In this document: positions 25,821-35,031 of the stretch, piece by piece | Layout of the letters: every line of letters begins with the position of its first letter | Position numbering within the stretch: the first letter of the stretch is position 1 | From: UMGS1590 sp963558655 | GTDB taxonomy: Bacteria; Bacillota; Peptococcia; Peptococcales; Peptococcaceae | Reading direction: 5' to 3' | Assembly (NCBI GenBank): GCA_963558655.1 | Contig: CAUWHJ010000003.1 | Span: 1-64,000 of the forward strand | DNA length: 64,000 nt | Made by a program: the position numbers and the translations under genes | The notes under the pieces: model-generated | What the model was told of the DNA's origin: nothing | Database searches by the model: none | The model's input: the letters and a program-made list of their open reading frames with translations, nothing else

Positions 25821-28210
25821 CAAAAGAGCTGCATCAAGATTCAAAAACCATCATTAGTCAACTGAAAAAGATGGAGATTGAAGCTGTCAATCATATGAGT
25901 ACGATTGATCAAGGTGATGCAGATAAAATAAGACAACATTTTACGCAATCAACCAAGTCACCTGCAAGTGATGATAAGCAAGAAACGAAAAAATCTCAGG
26001 CAAAAGAACAAGCTGCATCTGAAAAAAATGTGGCAGGTGAAGTGAAAAAAACAGATGTGAAGAAAGGGCGTCAAGAAGGCGAGCATAAACGCTCGGCGAA
26101 ACAGGAAACGTCGAAGCAAGAGGGCAAGAAAAATGGACGTCGTGAAAACAATGAGAAACAACGCCCCTCTGCATCTGTAAAAAAACAAAAGAATGAAGCC
26201 AGCCATCATAGTGTTGCTGCTGCAGCGCAAGCTGACCAAACCAAGGTGCAGAATCGTCGCGATAATAAGAAAAAGCAAAAAAACAAAGATTACTATGCCA
26301 ACCATGAGGAAGAATATAACAATGCTTCCTCAAAAAAATCTCGCAGTGAGCGCGAGAACAGCCGTGGTCATTTTGGTAAGAACGGTAAGAATAAAAATAA
26401 GAAAAATAAAAAAGGCCAGGTTCCACAAAAAGAAGTTCATGAGTTCGCAGAAGTACAATATCATGTTGTTGTGGAACAAACCATTACTGTTCAGGAATTA
26501 GCGAAGCAGCTTGGTAAAAAAGCATCGGAAATCATCATGAAATTGATGAGCCTCGGTGTCATGGCAACAATGAACCAGGAATTGGATTATGAAACTGCTG
26601 CCATTATTGCTGAAGAATATGGTGCAACCATCGAAATGAAAGCAACGATGGAAGAAAATCTTCTGAGTGAAAATGAAGAAGAAGACCGCCCAGAAGATCT
26701 CGTGACCCGCCCACCTGTGGTAACAATTATGGGGCACGTTGATCACGGGAAAACTTCCCTGCTTGACCAAATTAGAAATTCTAATATTATTTCTACTGAG
26801 GCTGGCGGCATCACACAGCATATTGGGGCTTATCAGGTAGCGATCAATGGTCAGAAGATCACCTTCCTGGATACACCTGGTCACGAGGCCTTTACCGCCA
26901 TGCGTGCACGCGGTGCCCAGATTACAGATATTGCCATTCTTGTTGTTGCAGCAGATGACGGCGTTATGCCGCAAACCATAGAAGCTATCGACCACGCAAA
27001 GGCCGCTGGTGTGCCAATTATTGTAGCCATCAATAAGATTGACAAACCAGATGCAAACCCAGAAACAGTAAAAACTGAATTGACACAATATGGTTTGGTA
27101 GCTGAAGATTGGGGCGGAGATACCATTATGGTTCCGGTGTCTGCAAAGAAGAACATTGGTATCAATGATCTTCTGGAAATGATTCTGCTGGTTGCCGAAA
27201 TGGAAGACTTGAAAGCCAATCCAAAACGCAGTGCACGTGGTAAAGTGATTGAATCTAAGCTCGATAAAAATCGTGGCTCTACTGCTACATTGCTGGTTCA
27301 AAATGGTACCCTTCACAATGGCGATTTCCTTATTGTCGGTACAACACAGGGGCGTATTCGCGCAATGTTCGATTACCATGGCCAACCAATAGATAGCGCT
27401 GGTCCTTCGGTTCCTGCTGAAATTCTCGGTCTTAATGATGTGCCTGCTGCCGGTGACGATTTTGTTGTTGTTGCCAATGAACGTTTGGCAAAACAAGTAG
27501 CAGAACAGCGCTCTCAGGAAAAACATATGCAGGAAATTACACGCGGTGCAAAAGTATCTCTGGAAGATCTCTTCAATCAAATTCAGCAGGGCGATGTTCA
27601 AGAATTAAACATTGTGCTCAAGGCTGATACACAGGGGTCCATTGAAGCCATTCGTCAATCGCTGGAAAAACTCAGCACAGATGAAGTGCGTGTTAACATC
27701 ATTCGTACTGCTGTTGGTGGGATTCGTGAAACCGACGTTAGCTTGGCCATGGCGTCCAACGCCATCATTATTGGTTTCAATGTGCGTCCGGATAGCAATG
27801 CGAAAAAACTTGCTGAAAAAGAACAGGTTGATGTCAAGACGTACAGCATCATTTACGAAGCGATTGATGATGTCAAAGCTGCTATGAGCGGGCTTTTGGC
27901 ACCAGACATCAAAGAAAGTGAACTTGGGCAGGCGGAAGTGCGTTCTGTTATCAAGGTGCCAAAGGTTGGCAACATTGCGGGCTGCTATGTCACCGATGGT
28001 AAGATTACACGCCATAGTAAAATTCGTCTTTTGCGTGATGGCATCGTCATTTATGATGGTGAAATCGCTTCTTTGAGACGTTTCAAAGATGACGTGCGTG
28101 AAGTGGCCAGTGGCTACGAATGTGGGATTAGCCTTGAGAAATACAACGACTTCAAAGAAGGCGACGTTCTCGAAGCGTATGTCCTCGAAGAAATTAAGCG
28201 CGAGCTTTAA
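25793..28210 (+). CDS. infB: Translation initiation factor IF-2
   Basis: An 805-residue IF-2, the GTPase that places initiator tRNA on the 30S. A short N-terminal IF2N domain (IRIYELAKELHQDSKTIISQ) is followed by a very Lys/Glu/Gln-rich linker to about residue 210, a second IF2N domain, then the G domain with GHVDHGKTSLLDQIR, DTPGHEAF and NKIDK. Domains II to IV with the initiator-tRNA-binding C-terminus complete it. The ATG at 25793 lies inside the end of ylxQ. Confidence 0.97.
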   Translation: MGKIRIYELAKELHQDSKTIISQLKKMEIEAVNHMSTIDQGDADKIRQHFTQSTKSPASDDKQETKKSQAKEQAASEKNVAGEVKKTDVKKGRQEGEHKRSAKQETSKQEGKKNGRRENNEKQRPSASVKKQKNEASHHSVAAAAQADQTKVQNRRDNKKKQKNKDYYANHEEEYNNASSKKSRSERENSRGHFGKNGKNKNKKNKKGQVPQKEVHEFAEVQYHVVVEQTITVQELAKQLGKKASEIIMKLMSLGVMATMNQELDYETAAIIAEEYGATIEMKATMEENLLSENEEEDRPEDLVTRPPVVTIMGHVDHGKTSLLDQIRNSNIISTEAGGITQHIGAYQVAINGQKITFLDTPGHEAFTAMRARGAQITDIAILVVAADDGVMPQTIEAIDHAKAAGVPIIVAINKIDKPDANPETVKTELTQYGLVAEDWGGDTIMVPVSAKKNIGINDLLEMILLVAEMEDLKANPKRSARGKVIESKLDKNRGSTATLLVQNGTLHNGDFLIVGTTQGRIRAMFDYHGQPIDSAGPSVPAEILGLNDVPAAGDDFVVVANERLAKQVAEQRSQEKHMQEITRGAKVSLEDLFNQIQQGDVQELNIVLKADTQGSIEAIRQSLEKLSTDEVRVNIIRTAVGGIRETDVSLAMASNAIIIGFNVRPDSNAKKLAEKEQVDVKTYSIIYEAIDDVKAAMSGLLAPDIKESELGQAEVRSVIKVPKVGNIAGCYVTDGKITRHSKIRLLRDGIVIYDGEIASLRRFKDDVREVASGYECGISLEKYNDFKEGDVLEAYVLEEIKREL

Positions 28211-28224
28211 GAAGGTGAGAGAAC

Positions 28225-28566
28225 ATGGGAAACCGCAATTATCGTTTGGCTGGCGAAATCAAACGTGATCTTACAGATATTTTCGCTCATAACATTCGTG
28301 ATCCTCATATTGATTCAATGGTAAGTGTAACGGATGTTGAAGTGTCTAACGATTTAAGCTATGCGCGCGTGTATGTGAGCAAGCTGGGAAATGAAAAAGA
28401 ACGCGAAGCTCTATTAGAAGCCTTGAATAAAGCCAACGGATACATTAGAACCTTACTGAGCCAGCGTCTCAAAATCCGTAAAGTTCCTGAATTACGTTTT
28501 TTCCTTGATAATTCACTGGAATACGGTGCGAAAATCGAAAGAATTCTTGGGGACTTGGGAGAATAA
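28225..28566 (+). CDS. rbfA: Ribosome-binding factor A
   Basis: A 113-residue KH-fold protein needed for 16S 5'-end processing and cold growth. The RLAGEIKRDLTDIF start, VSVTDVEVSNDLSYARVYVS core and RKVPELRFFLDNSLEYGAKI end are the standard RbfA pattern. GAAGGTGAG precedes the ATG, and nrnA starts 3 bases past its stop. Confidence 0.96.
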   Translation: MGNRNYRLAGEIKRDLTDIFAHNIRDPHIDSMVSVTDVEVSNDLSYARVYVSKLGNEKEREALLEALNKANGYIRTLLSQRLKIRKVPELRFFLDNSLEYGAKIERILGDLGE

Positions 28567-28569
28567 GCC

Positions 28570-29544
28570 GTGCAAAGAGTATTTGATGTTTTGAAAGCGC
28601 ATAATGCCAAAAATGTTGCCATTTTCTCACATATTCGGGGAGATGGCGACTGTTTAGGTGCACAAACGGGCCTTGCAGAGATACTAACCTCTGCAGGGCT
28701 TTCCGTTGCGCTCTATAATCAAGAGGATTTATCAGATAATTTTTCATTTCTGCCATATTTTCAGGAAATAAAAATGTGTGATGCGAAGTCGCCGAAACCG
28801 GATATTTGCATTGCCGTAGATTGTGCAACCATGGAACGTATTGGTGAACTTCCTGAAACGTTCTTAACATGTCCATGGATAAACATTGATCACCATGTTT
28901 CAAATGATGGCTTTGGTATTCTCAATATCGTTGAGGATACGGCGTCATCAACATGTGAGATGTTAAGCCATATGGCTTTTAATGCGGATATTTTGTTGAA
29001 TGCACAGGCGGCTACATCGTTTTACACAGGAATTAGTACCGACACAGGGTCGTTTTTATATCCAAATGCGACAGCGCAAAGTTTTTATATTGCTGGCAAA
29101 CTTTTGGAAAACGGCGCCAATAAAAACTTGGTACAAACCTATATTTTTGAAAACACTAGCCGTAAAAAAGTTGACATTCTTAAACATCTTTATGGGCATT
29201 TACACTATCTTTTAGATGATGCAGTGGCGTATTGTGCTTTTTCGCAAAAGGATCTGGCTGCTTTGCACGCTTCAACTTTGGATCTGGAAGGTATTGTTTC
29301 GTTAATCAAAGAAATTCAAGGTGTTGAGCTGGCTATTTTATTTACTGAGCAAGATGATGCACGTTGTAAAATCAGCTTGCGCTCTCGTGAATGGTTTGAT
29401 GCCAATCGTTGCTGTCGTGTTTTTGGCGGTGGTGGTCATGTGCGTGCTGCCGGTGCCACTTTAACATTGCCATTTGCAGAAGCTGTTGATACAGTGCTCC
29501 GTGAAGTGCGACAAGAATGGAAGGAGGGGGAAGATGTCGAATAG
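28570..29544 (+). CDS. nrnA: DHH-family oligoribonuclease / pAp phosphatase NrnA
   Basis: A 324-residue DHH/DHHA1 phosphoesterase that by family degrades nanoRNA and hydrolyses pAp. The motifs HIRGDGDCLGAQTGL, VDCAT, and the name-giving IDHHVSN are present, and the C-terminal DHHA1 domain ends in VFGGGGHVRAAGAT. It starts with GTG at 28570. It overlaps truB by 11 nt. Position between rbfA and truB is conserved. Confidence 0.94.
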   Translation: MQRVFDVLKAHNAKNVAIFSHIRGDGDCLGAQTGLAEILTSAGLSVALYNQEDLSDNFSFLPYFQEIKMCDAKSPKPDICIAVDCATMERIGELPETFLTCPWINIDHHVSNDGFGILNIVEDTASSTCEMLSHMAFNADILLNAQAATSFYTGISTDTGSFLYPNATAQSFYIAGKLLENGANKNLVQTYIFENTSRKKVDILKHLYGHLHYLLDDAVAYCAFSQKDLAALHASTLDLEGIVSLIKEIQGVELAILFTEQDDARCKISLRSREWFDANRCCRVFGGGGHVRAAGATLTLPFAEAVDTVLREVRQEWKEGEDVE

Positions 29545-30418
29545 TGGCATTCTTCTCGTTGATAAGCCAAGCGGAATGACCTCTCACGATTTGGTGAGTT
29601 GTGCCCGAAAAATTTTTCATACGAAAAAAATAGGCCACAATGGCACCTTGGACCCAGATGCAACAGGAGTGATGGTGCTTTGTGTTGGACAAGCGACACG
29701 TCTCAATGAATACTTAACGGCCGACGATAAGTTCTATCGTGCAACGTTGCGCTTTGGCCAGGAAACCGATACGCAGGACATTTCCGGTCATGTAACAGCG
29801 TCCTGTGCGTTTCCTTCTCTTGATGAGGCTGGATTTTGCGAGGTGTTGACACAATTTTTGGGATCCCAGAAACAAACACCACCAGTATATTCAGCCATAA
29901 AAAAAGACGGCAAGCCGCTTTATCAGTATGCGCGTGAAGGCGTAGAAATTCCTGATATTCCTCAACGAGAAATTGAGATTTTTTCTTTGACATGTGTAAG
30001 CTATACACCAGAAGAAGCTGTTTTTGATGTCCATTGCAGCAAGGGAACCTATATTCGCACTTTATGTCAGGATATTGCTCGAGCCTGTGGCAGTTGTGGC
30101 TGTATGGCGGCTCTGCGTCGCACTGCGGCGGGGACTTTTGATTTGTCGCAATGCGTAACCCTTGAAGATTTGCAAGCTGCTGAAGAGCCTTATGCTTTGT
30201 TAGTACCAATGGCAAACGTATTGGATATGCCCAGGATTGTTGTTGAAAGTGAGGCTGCGCGTGCAGATCTGATGAATGGCAAGCGTATCCCTTTGCCTGT
30301 ACTGCCGGAAATAAGCGATGTACAAACGCGTGTTCAGGCGATATATGACGGTTCACTGCTTGCTGTCGGCGTGCTTGAAGATGATATGTTTGTACCCAAA
30401 AAAGTGTTTCATGAATGA
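29534..30418 (+). CDS. truB: tRNA pseudouridine(55) synthase
   Basis: A 294-residue pseudouridine synthase that modifies U55 in the T-loop of tRNAs. The N-terminal SGILLVDKPSGMTSHDLV and catalytic NGTLDPDATGVM with Asp40 are intact, and the YSAIKKDGKPLYQYAREG segment is typical. The start is ATG 29534 with AAGGAGGGGG upstream, inside the end of nrnA; a longer in-frame reading has no support. Confidence 0.96.
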   Translation: MSNSGILLVDKPSGMTSHDLVSCARKIFHTKKIGHNGTLDPDATGVMVLCVGQATRLNEYLTADDKFYRATLRFGQETDTQDISGHVTASCAFPSLDEAGFCEVLTQFLGSQKQTPPVYSAIKKDGKPLYQYAREGVEIPDIPQREIEIFSLTCVSYTPEEAVFDVHCSKGTYIRTLCQDIARACGSCGCMAALRRTAAGTFDLSQCVTLEDLQAAEEPYALLVPMANVLDMPRIVVESEAARADLMNGKRIPLPVLPEISDVQTRVQAIYDGSLLAVGVLEDDMFVPKKVFHE

Positions 30419-30429
30419 GGGGGGAGCCG

Positions 30430-31362
30430 ATGATTGTACATCATAAACTTGCTGGTGTTATGCCACAACAACGTGTGGTCGTCTTAGGCAATTTTGACGG
30501 CTTGCATCTCGGTCATCAACAGCTCATCAAACAGGGTCGACAGCTTGCCGATCAACTGAATGCTCATCTAACAGTGTTGACCTTTTACCCACAGTGGCAA
30601 TCGTTGCATAAACCAGATTTCAAATATCTTTCGCCACAAGGTGATAAGATGGCGCATCTGGAATCTTTGAGTGTCGATGAGGTTGTAACACTGCCTTGTG
30701 ATGCTGAATTTGCCAGCATGAGTCCAATGGATTTTATAGAAAATGTGCTTGTCAAAACACTGTGGTGTATAGGCGTTGTGGTGGGGTTTAACTACACCTT
30801 TGGTCAAGAAGCCAAGGGAACACCTGAGATGCTTGAACAAATGCTTGCACCACGTGGTGTGATTGTCCATGTGGAACCTCCCTTTGAATATGGTGACAGC
30901 ATTGTATCCAGTTCTTTGATTCGGCGTCAAATTCGTGCCGGTAATATGATGCTGGTGAAAGAATTGTTGGGCTATCCTTATCATCTATGTGGAGAAGTGG
31001 TGCACGGGGCACAAAACGGTCGTGCCATGAATTTTCCAACAGCCAATATTTCTTACGATGAAACACTGATGCTGCCATCGCTTGGGGTTTACGCTGCAAG
31101 AGCGTGGTTAGTGGACGAGCCTGAGAAACGTTATGATGGCGTGTTGAACATTGGCACACGTCCGACAGTTGATGACTCGCCGGTGATTACAGTCGAAGTG
31201 CACATGCTGGATTTCGACCGCGATATTTATGGCAAACAGCTCTGCGTGGAAATCTATCATTTTTTGCGGCACATCTCTAAATTCAAAAACCTTTCTGAAC
31301 TAAAAACAACCATCACTATGGACGTGCTCAACGCAAAAAAATTCTTTGCCACCAACAGTTAA
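30430..31362 (+). CDS. ribF: Bifunctional riboflavin kinase / FAD synthetase
   Basis: A 310-residue RibF making FMN and FAD from riboflavin. The FAD synthetase half (about 1-185) has VVLGNFDGLHLGHQQLI and the SSSLIRRQIRAGNM region; the riboflavin kinase half (about 186-310) has GRAMNFPTANI and GVLNIGTRPTV. Two starts are possible: ATG 30415 overlapping truB, or ATG 30430, which has AGGGGGGAG just upstream and fits the family N-terminus better. Last gene of the rimP operon. Confidence 0.94.
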   Translation: MIVHHKLAGVMPQQRVVVLGNFDGLHLGHQQLIKQGRQLADQLNAHLTVLTFYPQWQSLHKPDFKYLSPQGDKMAHLESLSVDEVVTLPCDAEFASMSPMDFIENVLVKTLWCIGVVVGFNYTFGQEAKGTPEMLEQMLAPRGVIVHVEPPFEYGDSIVSSSLIRRQIRAGNMMLVKELLGYPYHLCGEVVHGAQNGRAMNFPTANISYDETLMLPSLGVYAARAWLVDEPEKRYDGVLNIGTRPTVDDSPVITVEVHMLDFDRDIYGKQLCVEIYHFLRHISKFKNLSELKTTITMDVLNAKKFFATNS

Positions 31363-31365
31363 TGC

Positions 31366-31394
31366 TTGCCATTGCGGCTGGTTGATTGTATAAT
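31366..31394 (+). promoter_or_regulatory. Sigma-A promoter of rpsO
   Basis: TTGCCA, 17 bp spacer, consensus TATAAT, starting four bases past the ribF stop. Confidence 0.8.
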
Positions 31395-31407
31395 ATATAT
31401 GTTATGG

Positions 31408-31454
31408 TCCACTACTCAGTGAAGCGCCGCTCCGACGCTCACCTAGCAGATGGA
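31408..31454 (+). promoter_or_regulatory. Structured rpsO leader, probable S15 autoregulatory element
   Basis: The 5' leader folds into a stem: TCCA pairs with TGGA at the base, and GTGAAGCG pairs with CGCTCAC (one bulged A) at the top. It lies between the promoter and the AGGAGG site of rpsO. S15 is known to repress its own mRNA by binding leader structures in several phyla; that this element does so is inferred from place and shape. Confidence 0.5.
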
Positions 31455-31481
31455 TAATTCAAATTTTAGGAGGAATTTTTT

Positions 31482-31751
31482 ATGGCAATTGATGCAGCAA
31501 AAAAAGCTGAAATTATCGAACAGTACAAATTACATGATGGTGACACTGGGTCCCCAGAAGTGCAGATTGCACTCCTGACCTATCGTATCCAGTACCTCAC
31601 CGAACACTTAAAAGAAAATAAGAAGGACCATCATTCCCGTCGTGGTCTTTTGAAGATGGTTGGCCATCGCAGAGCTATGCTGAACTATCTGATGGACATT
31701 GACATCGAACGTTATCGTGCCATCGTTAACAAGCTCGGTCTGCGCCGCTAA
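31482..31751 (+). CDS. rpsO: 30S ribosomal protein S15
   Basis: An 89-residue S15, a primary 16S-binding protein. The GDTGSPEVQIALLTYRIQYL and HSRRGLLKMVGHRRAMLNYL stretches are diagnostic and the length is exact. TAGGAGG precedes the ATG. It has its own promoter, leader and terminator, with pnp following, as in many bacteria. Confidence 0.98.
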   Translation: MAIDAAKKAEIIEQYKLHDGDTGSPEVQIALLTYRIQYLTEHLKENKKDHHSRRGLLKMVGHRRAMLNYLMDIDIERYRAIVNKLGLRR

Positions 31752-31761
31752 TTTCGTTTAC

Positions 31762-31799
31762 AAAGATGCTTGAGGTTTTATATTCAAGCATCTTTTTTT
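31762..31799 (+). terminator. Rho-independent terminator between rpsO and pnp
   Basis: Perfect 12-bp stem AAAGATGCTTGA / TCAAGCATCTTT followed by seven T residues. Confidence 0.9.
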
Positions 31800-31839
31800 A
31801 GATTGAAAGAAGAAATTTTGGAATTAAAGAGAGGTAGCT

Positions 31840-33936
31840 ATGGATACAATCATCAAAAAAAGTATGCTCCTGGCTGGCCGTGAATTAAGCCTTGAGACCG
31901 GTCATTTGGCAAAACAAGCCAGTGGGTCTGTTCTCGTTCGTTATGGTGAGACGGTTGTGTTGGTAACGGCAACAACCAGCAAGGAACCTCGTGAAGGTGT
32001 CGATTTCTTTCCACTAACCGTGGATTATGAAGAAAAAATGTATGCTGTCGGTAAGATTCCTGGCGGCTTTTTGCGTCGTGAAGGACGTGCTACGGAAGCA
32101 GCAACACTTTCTGCACGTCTTATCGACCGCCCAATTCGTCCACTTTTCCCAAAAGGGTATCGTTGTGATGTTCAAATTGTAGCCACGGTATTGTCTGTTG
32201 AACCTGATAATGAACCGGATATGTGCGCCATGATTGGCGCTTCTGCGGCGTTGCATCTTTCAAGCGCGCCGTTCATGGGCCCAATCGCTGGTGTCAGTGT
32301 TGGATTGATTGATGATACGTTCATCATTAACCCAACTGCAGCACAACGTGAAGAAAGTCGTATGCATTTGTCGGTGGCTGGTACCTTTGATGCGATTATG
32401 ATGGTAGAAGCCGGCGCAAAAGAAGTGCCAGAAGAACAAATGCTCGATGCGATTATGTTTGGGCATGAAGAGATTAAACGTATCGTTGCTTTAATCGAAG
32501 AATTCCGTGCAGATGCCCTAGCCGAAGGTATTGCGCTCAATAAGGTTGAAGTAGAACCAATCGAATTACCAGCAGACATTGTTGCAGATGTTGAAGCCAT
32601 TGCTCATGATGAACTCAAAGAAGCACTACAAATTGTCAACAAGCAACAACGTGATGAAGCTGTCAGCGCAGTAAAAGATAAAGCAGTTGAAGCACTTATC
32701 GAAAAATATCCAGAACAGGAAGAAGATTTGCGTGCGGCTTTAGAAGCTATGATGAAGCAGATTGTTCGCAAACTCATTACGCTTGAGCATAAACGTCCTG
32801 ATGGTCGTGCCATTACAGAAGTGCGCCCACTGACGTGTGAAGTGGATTTATTGCCACGCGTTCATGGTAGTGCGGTATTCACCCGTGGGCAAACACAGAT
32901 TATGTCCGTTACCACGTTAGGCTCATTAAGAGACAATCAGCTTCTTGACGGGCTGGAAGACAGAGATTCTCGCCGCTATTTGCATCACTACAATTTCCCA
33001 CCATACAGTGTTGGCGAAACCCGTCCAATGCGTGGTCCTGGTCGCCGTGAAATTGGTCATGGTGCGTTGGCACGCCGTGCTTTGGAACCAGTCATTCCAA
33101 GTGAAGAAGAATTTCCTTATACCATTCGCGTGGTTTCAGAAGCGATTGAATCTAACGGTTCAACGTCCATGGGCAGTGTCTGCGGCAGTACGCTGTCGTT
33201 GATGGCTGCCGGTGTGCCAATTAAGAAACCTGTCAGCGGCGTTGCAATGGGGCTTATCCGTGAAGGCGATGAGTTTGTTGTTTTAACAGACTTGCAAGGA
33301 CTTGAAGATGCACTTGGGGATATGGACTTCAAGGTTGCTGGTACGAAAGATGGCGTTACCGCCTTACAGATGGATATTAAAATTTCCGGCATCAATCGTG
33401 CCATCCTCAAGCAAGCCTTGGCACAAGCCTATGATGGCCGTATGTTCATCATGGATGCCATGTTAAAAGCCATTGATAAACCACGTGCTGAATTGTCTCC
33501 ATATGCGCCACGTGTTTTGCAGACAAAAATTGATGTGGATAAGATCAAAGATGTCATCGGTAGTGGTGGTAAAACTATTAAAAAGATTATTGAATTGACT
33601 GGTGTCGAAATTGATGTTGAAGAAACAGGTGTTGTTCATATTCTTTCCGCTGATGCTGATGCGGCACAACGTGCAATGAAGATGATTGAGGATATTGTCA
33701 AAGATCCTGAACCAGGAGAAATCTACGAAGGGACCGTTGTAAAAATTATGGATTTTGGTGCCTTTGTTAATATCCTGCCAGGAAAAGATGGCCTTGTACA
33801 CATTTCTCAACTTGCAAAGAAGCGCGTGAATAAGGTCGAAGATGTGGTTCAAGTTGGCGATGTTGTGCGCGTAAAGGTAACTGAAATTGATAAACAGGGG
33901 CGTATCAATCTTTCGATGAAAGCGCTTTTAGACTAA
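31840..33936 (+). CDS. pnp: Polyribonucleotide nucleotidyltransferase (PNPase)
   Basis: A 698-residue 3'-5' phosphorolytic exoribonuclease. Two RNase PH-like domains (about 1-230 and 310-540) flank an alpha-helical linker. FFPLTVDYEEKMYAVGKIPG and the catalytic-domain RRYLHHYNFPPYSVGE are present. The C-terminal KH domain (KDVIGSGGKTIKKIIELTG) and S1 domain (GTVVKIMDFGAFVNILPG) are complete. Full length for the family. Confidence 0.97.
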   Translation: MDTIIKKSMLLAGRELSLETGHLAKQASGSVLVRYGETVVLVTATTSKEPREGVDFFPLTVDYEEKMYAVGKIPGGFLRREGRATEAATLSARLIDRPIRPLFPKGYRCDVQIVATVLSVEPDNEPDMCAMIGASAALHLSSAPFMGPIAGVSVGLIDDTFIINPTAAQREESRMHLSVAGTFDAIMMVEAGAKEVPEEQMLDAIMFGHEEIKRIVALIEEFRADALAEGIALNKVEVEPIELPADIVADVEAIAHDELKEALQIVNKQQRDEAVSAVKDKAVEALIEKYPEQEEDLRAALEAMMKQIVRKLITLEHKRPDGRAITEVRPLTCEVDLLPRVHGSAVFTRGQTQIMSVTTLGSLRDNQLLDGLEDRDSRRYLHHYNFPPYSVGETRPMRGPGRREIGHGALARRALEPVIPSEEEFPYTIRVVSEAIESNGSTSMGSVCGSTLSLMAAGVPIKKPVSGVAMGLIREGDEFVVLTDLQGLEDALGDMDFKVAGTKDGVTALQMDIKISGINRAILKQALAQAYDGRMFIMDAMLKAIDKPRAELSPYAPRVLQTKIDVDKIKDVIGSGGKTIKKIIELTGVEIDVEETGVVHILSADADAAQRAMKMIEDIVKDPEPGEIYEGTVVKIMDFGAFVNILPGKDGLVHISQLAKKRVNKVEDVVQVGDVVRVKVTEIDKQGRINLSMKALLD

Positions 33937-33941
33937 AATGA

Positions 33942-33983
33942 AAAACGCTCGAGACCACTTGTGTGGGCTCGAGCGTTTTCTGC
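33942..33983. terminator. Bidirectional terminator between pnp and the convergent ABM gene
   Basis: AAAACGCTCGAG and CTCGAGCGTTTT form a perfect 12-bp stem that extends through CCAC/GTGG around a TTGT loop. T-runs exist on both strands because the arms begin with A and end with T. Confidence 0.85.
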
Positions 33984-34003
33984 TGTAAGCGATAAATTAC
34001 GGT

Positions 34004-34282
34004 TTAGATGATTTCTGTTTGCACAATGTAGCGTTCTTTGATGAGACGCAGCGTATCCATGTGAGGCTGTGTCAGATGGATTTCCTGATGAGCGGCGCTT
34101 TGCCACTTTTCAATGAGCATAAGGCGATCTATATCGTCTTCCGAAGCATAATAGTCATAAGCAATGCAGCCTTCTTCGGCGCGAATTTTATCGAGCAGGC
34201 CTTCTTTTACAATGTCATCAATAAAAGCCTGGCGCATACCTGGTTTTGTGGTATAGACAATGGTAAGTGTCAATTCTTCCAT
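34004..34282 (-). CDS. Antibiotic biosynthesis monooxygenase (ABM) domain protein
   Basis: A 92-residue ABM/YgiN-like ferredoxin-fold dimer protein. The family pattern is visible: LTIVYTTKPGMRQAFIDDIV, EEGCIAYDYYAS and LIEKWQSAAHQEIHL. Members act as quinol monooxygenases or haem-degrading enzymes, but the sequence does not reveal which activity this one has. Two starts are possible; ATG 34282 lies 10 nt from GGAG, while ATG 34291 is only one base from it. It has its own strong promoter and is the only leftward gene between 400 and 50,000. Confidence 0.85.
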   Translation of the reverse strand: MEELTLTIVYTTKPGMRQAFIDDIVKEGLLDKIRAEEGCIAYDYYASEDDIDRLMLIEKWQSAAHQEIHLTQPHMDTLRLIKERYIVQTEII

Positions 34283-34320
34283 AAAGTGCATACTCCTTTC
34301 GTTGAAGCAGTTTTTCTTTT

Positions 34321-34349
34321 ACTATAAAAGGTTCTCGGGTACTTGTCAA
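34321..34349 (-). promoter_or_regulatory. Sigma-A promoter of the ABM-domain gene
   Basis: On the - strand TTGACA, 17 bp spacer, TATAGT. It points left, away from yajC. Confidence 0.8.
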
Positions 34350-34476
34350 ACCTTGTGTAGAAGGAAGATGTAAAAACTGTTACCAATTCTCATTGAAAAT
34401 AATCGCCAACTTGGCATACACATTTTGGCTGAAATAGTGTAAAATGGAACTACTATGCTATGAGGAGGGAAGAGGA

Positions 34477-34887
34477 GTGAGTCAAACGATTATTGGTTCT
34501 GGTGGTGGCGGTTTCATGATTATCTATATCATCGCACTTTTTGCGCTGTTGTATTTCCTGATGATCAGACCACAAAAAAAGAATCAGGAAAGACACAAAC
34601 AAATGTTGAATGCGCTCAAGATCAACGATCGCATTCAAACCGTTGGCGGTATTACCGGCTATGTTCGCGACGTCAGCGATACTTACGTCTATATTGAAAT
34701 CGCCGATGGTTTGGTCATTGAACTTAATCGTCAATATGTTGCCATGGTTTTACATGACGAAGAAGACGATGCACCTGTCGAAGATGTTCAAGAAGTCGAA
34801 GCAGCTCCAGAAGTTGAAGCTGCTGAAGAAACTCCGGAAAAACAAGCTGACGAAGCTAGTGACAAGACAACCGAAGAGCAGAAATAA
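34477..34887 (+). CDS. yajC: Preprotein translocase subunit YajC
   Basis: A 136-residue YajC, accessory to SecYEG-SecDF. One membrane helix (about 14-32) is followed by IRPQKKNQERHKQMLNAL and INDRIQTVGGITGYV, the YajC signature. The tail beyond residue 90 is very acidic and low in complexity. GTG 34477 is taken as start because GAGGAGGGA lies 7 nt upstream; a longer frame from 34444 has no such site. A terminator separates it from secD. Confidence 0.92.
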   Translation: MSQTIIGSGGGGFMIIYIIALFALLYFLMIRPQKKNQERHKQMLNALKINDRIQTVGGITGYVRDVSDTYVYIEIADGLVIELNRQYVAMVLHDEEDDAPVEDVQEVEAAPEVEAAEETPEKQADEASDKTTEEQK

Positions 34888-34929
34888 TATGCTCAGTTTC
34901 AAAACTTCTGAATAACGATGCGACTTGCC

Positions 34930-34959
34930 AATGAGCTGCGTCAACGCGGCTCATTTTTT
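34930..34959 (+). terminator. Terminator between yajC and secD
   Basis: An 11-bp stem (AATGAGCTGCG with CGCGGCTCATT, one wobble) with a TCAA loop and six T residues. Confidence 0.85.
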
Positions 34960-34984
34960 GCTTTTATTTTTAGATAGTCTATTT

Positions 34985-34990
34985 TATAAT
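34985..34990 (+). promoter_or_regulatory. Candidate -10 element of secDF
   Basis: Consensus TATAAT 42 bp before the secD start, in an AT-rich stretch. The -35 is not recognisable. Confidence 0.4.
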
Positions 34991-35031
34991 AAGTCGTATT
35001 CAAAAATGATTAACATAGGAGGGATTGACTC

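Noticed and set aside
26498..27601. A 367-codon open frame on the - strand
   Set aside because: It lies wholly antisense to infB, has no family resemblance and no ribosome site; it is a shadow of the conserved IF-2 reading frame.
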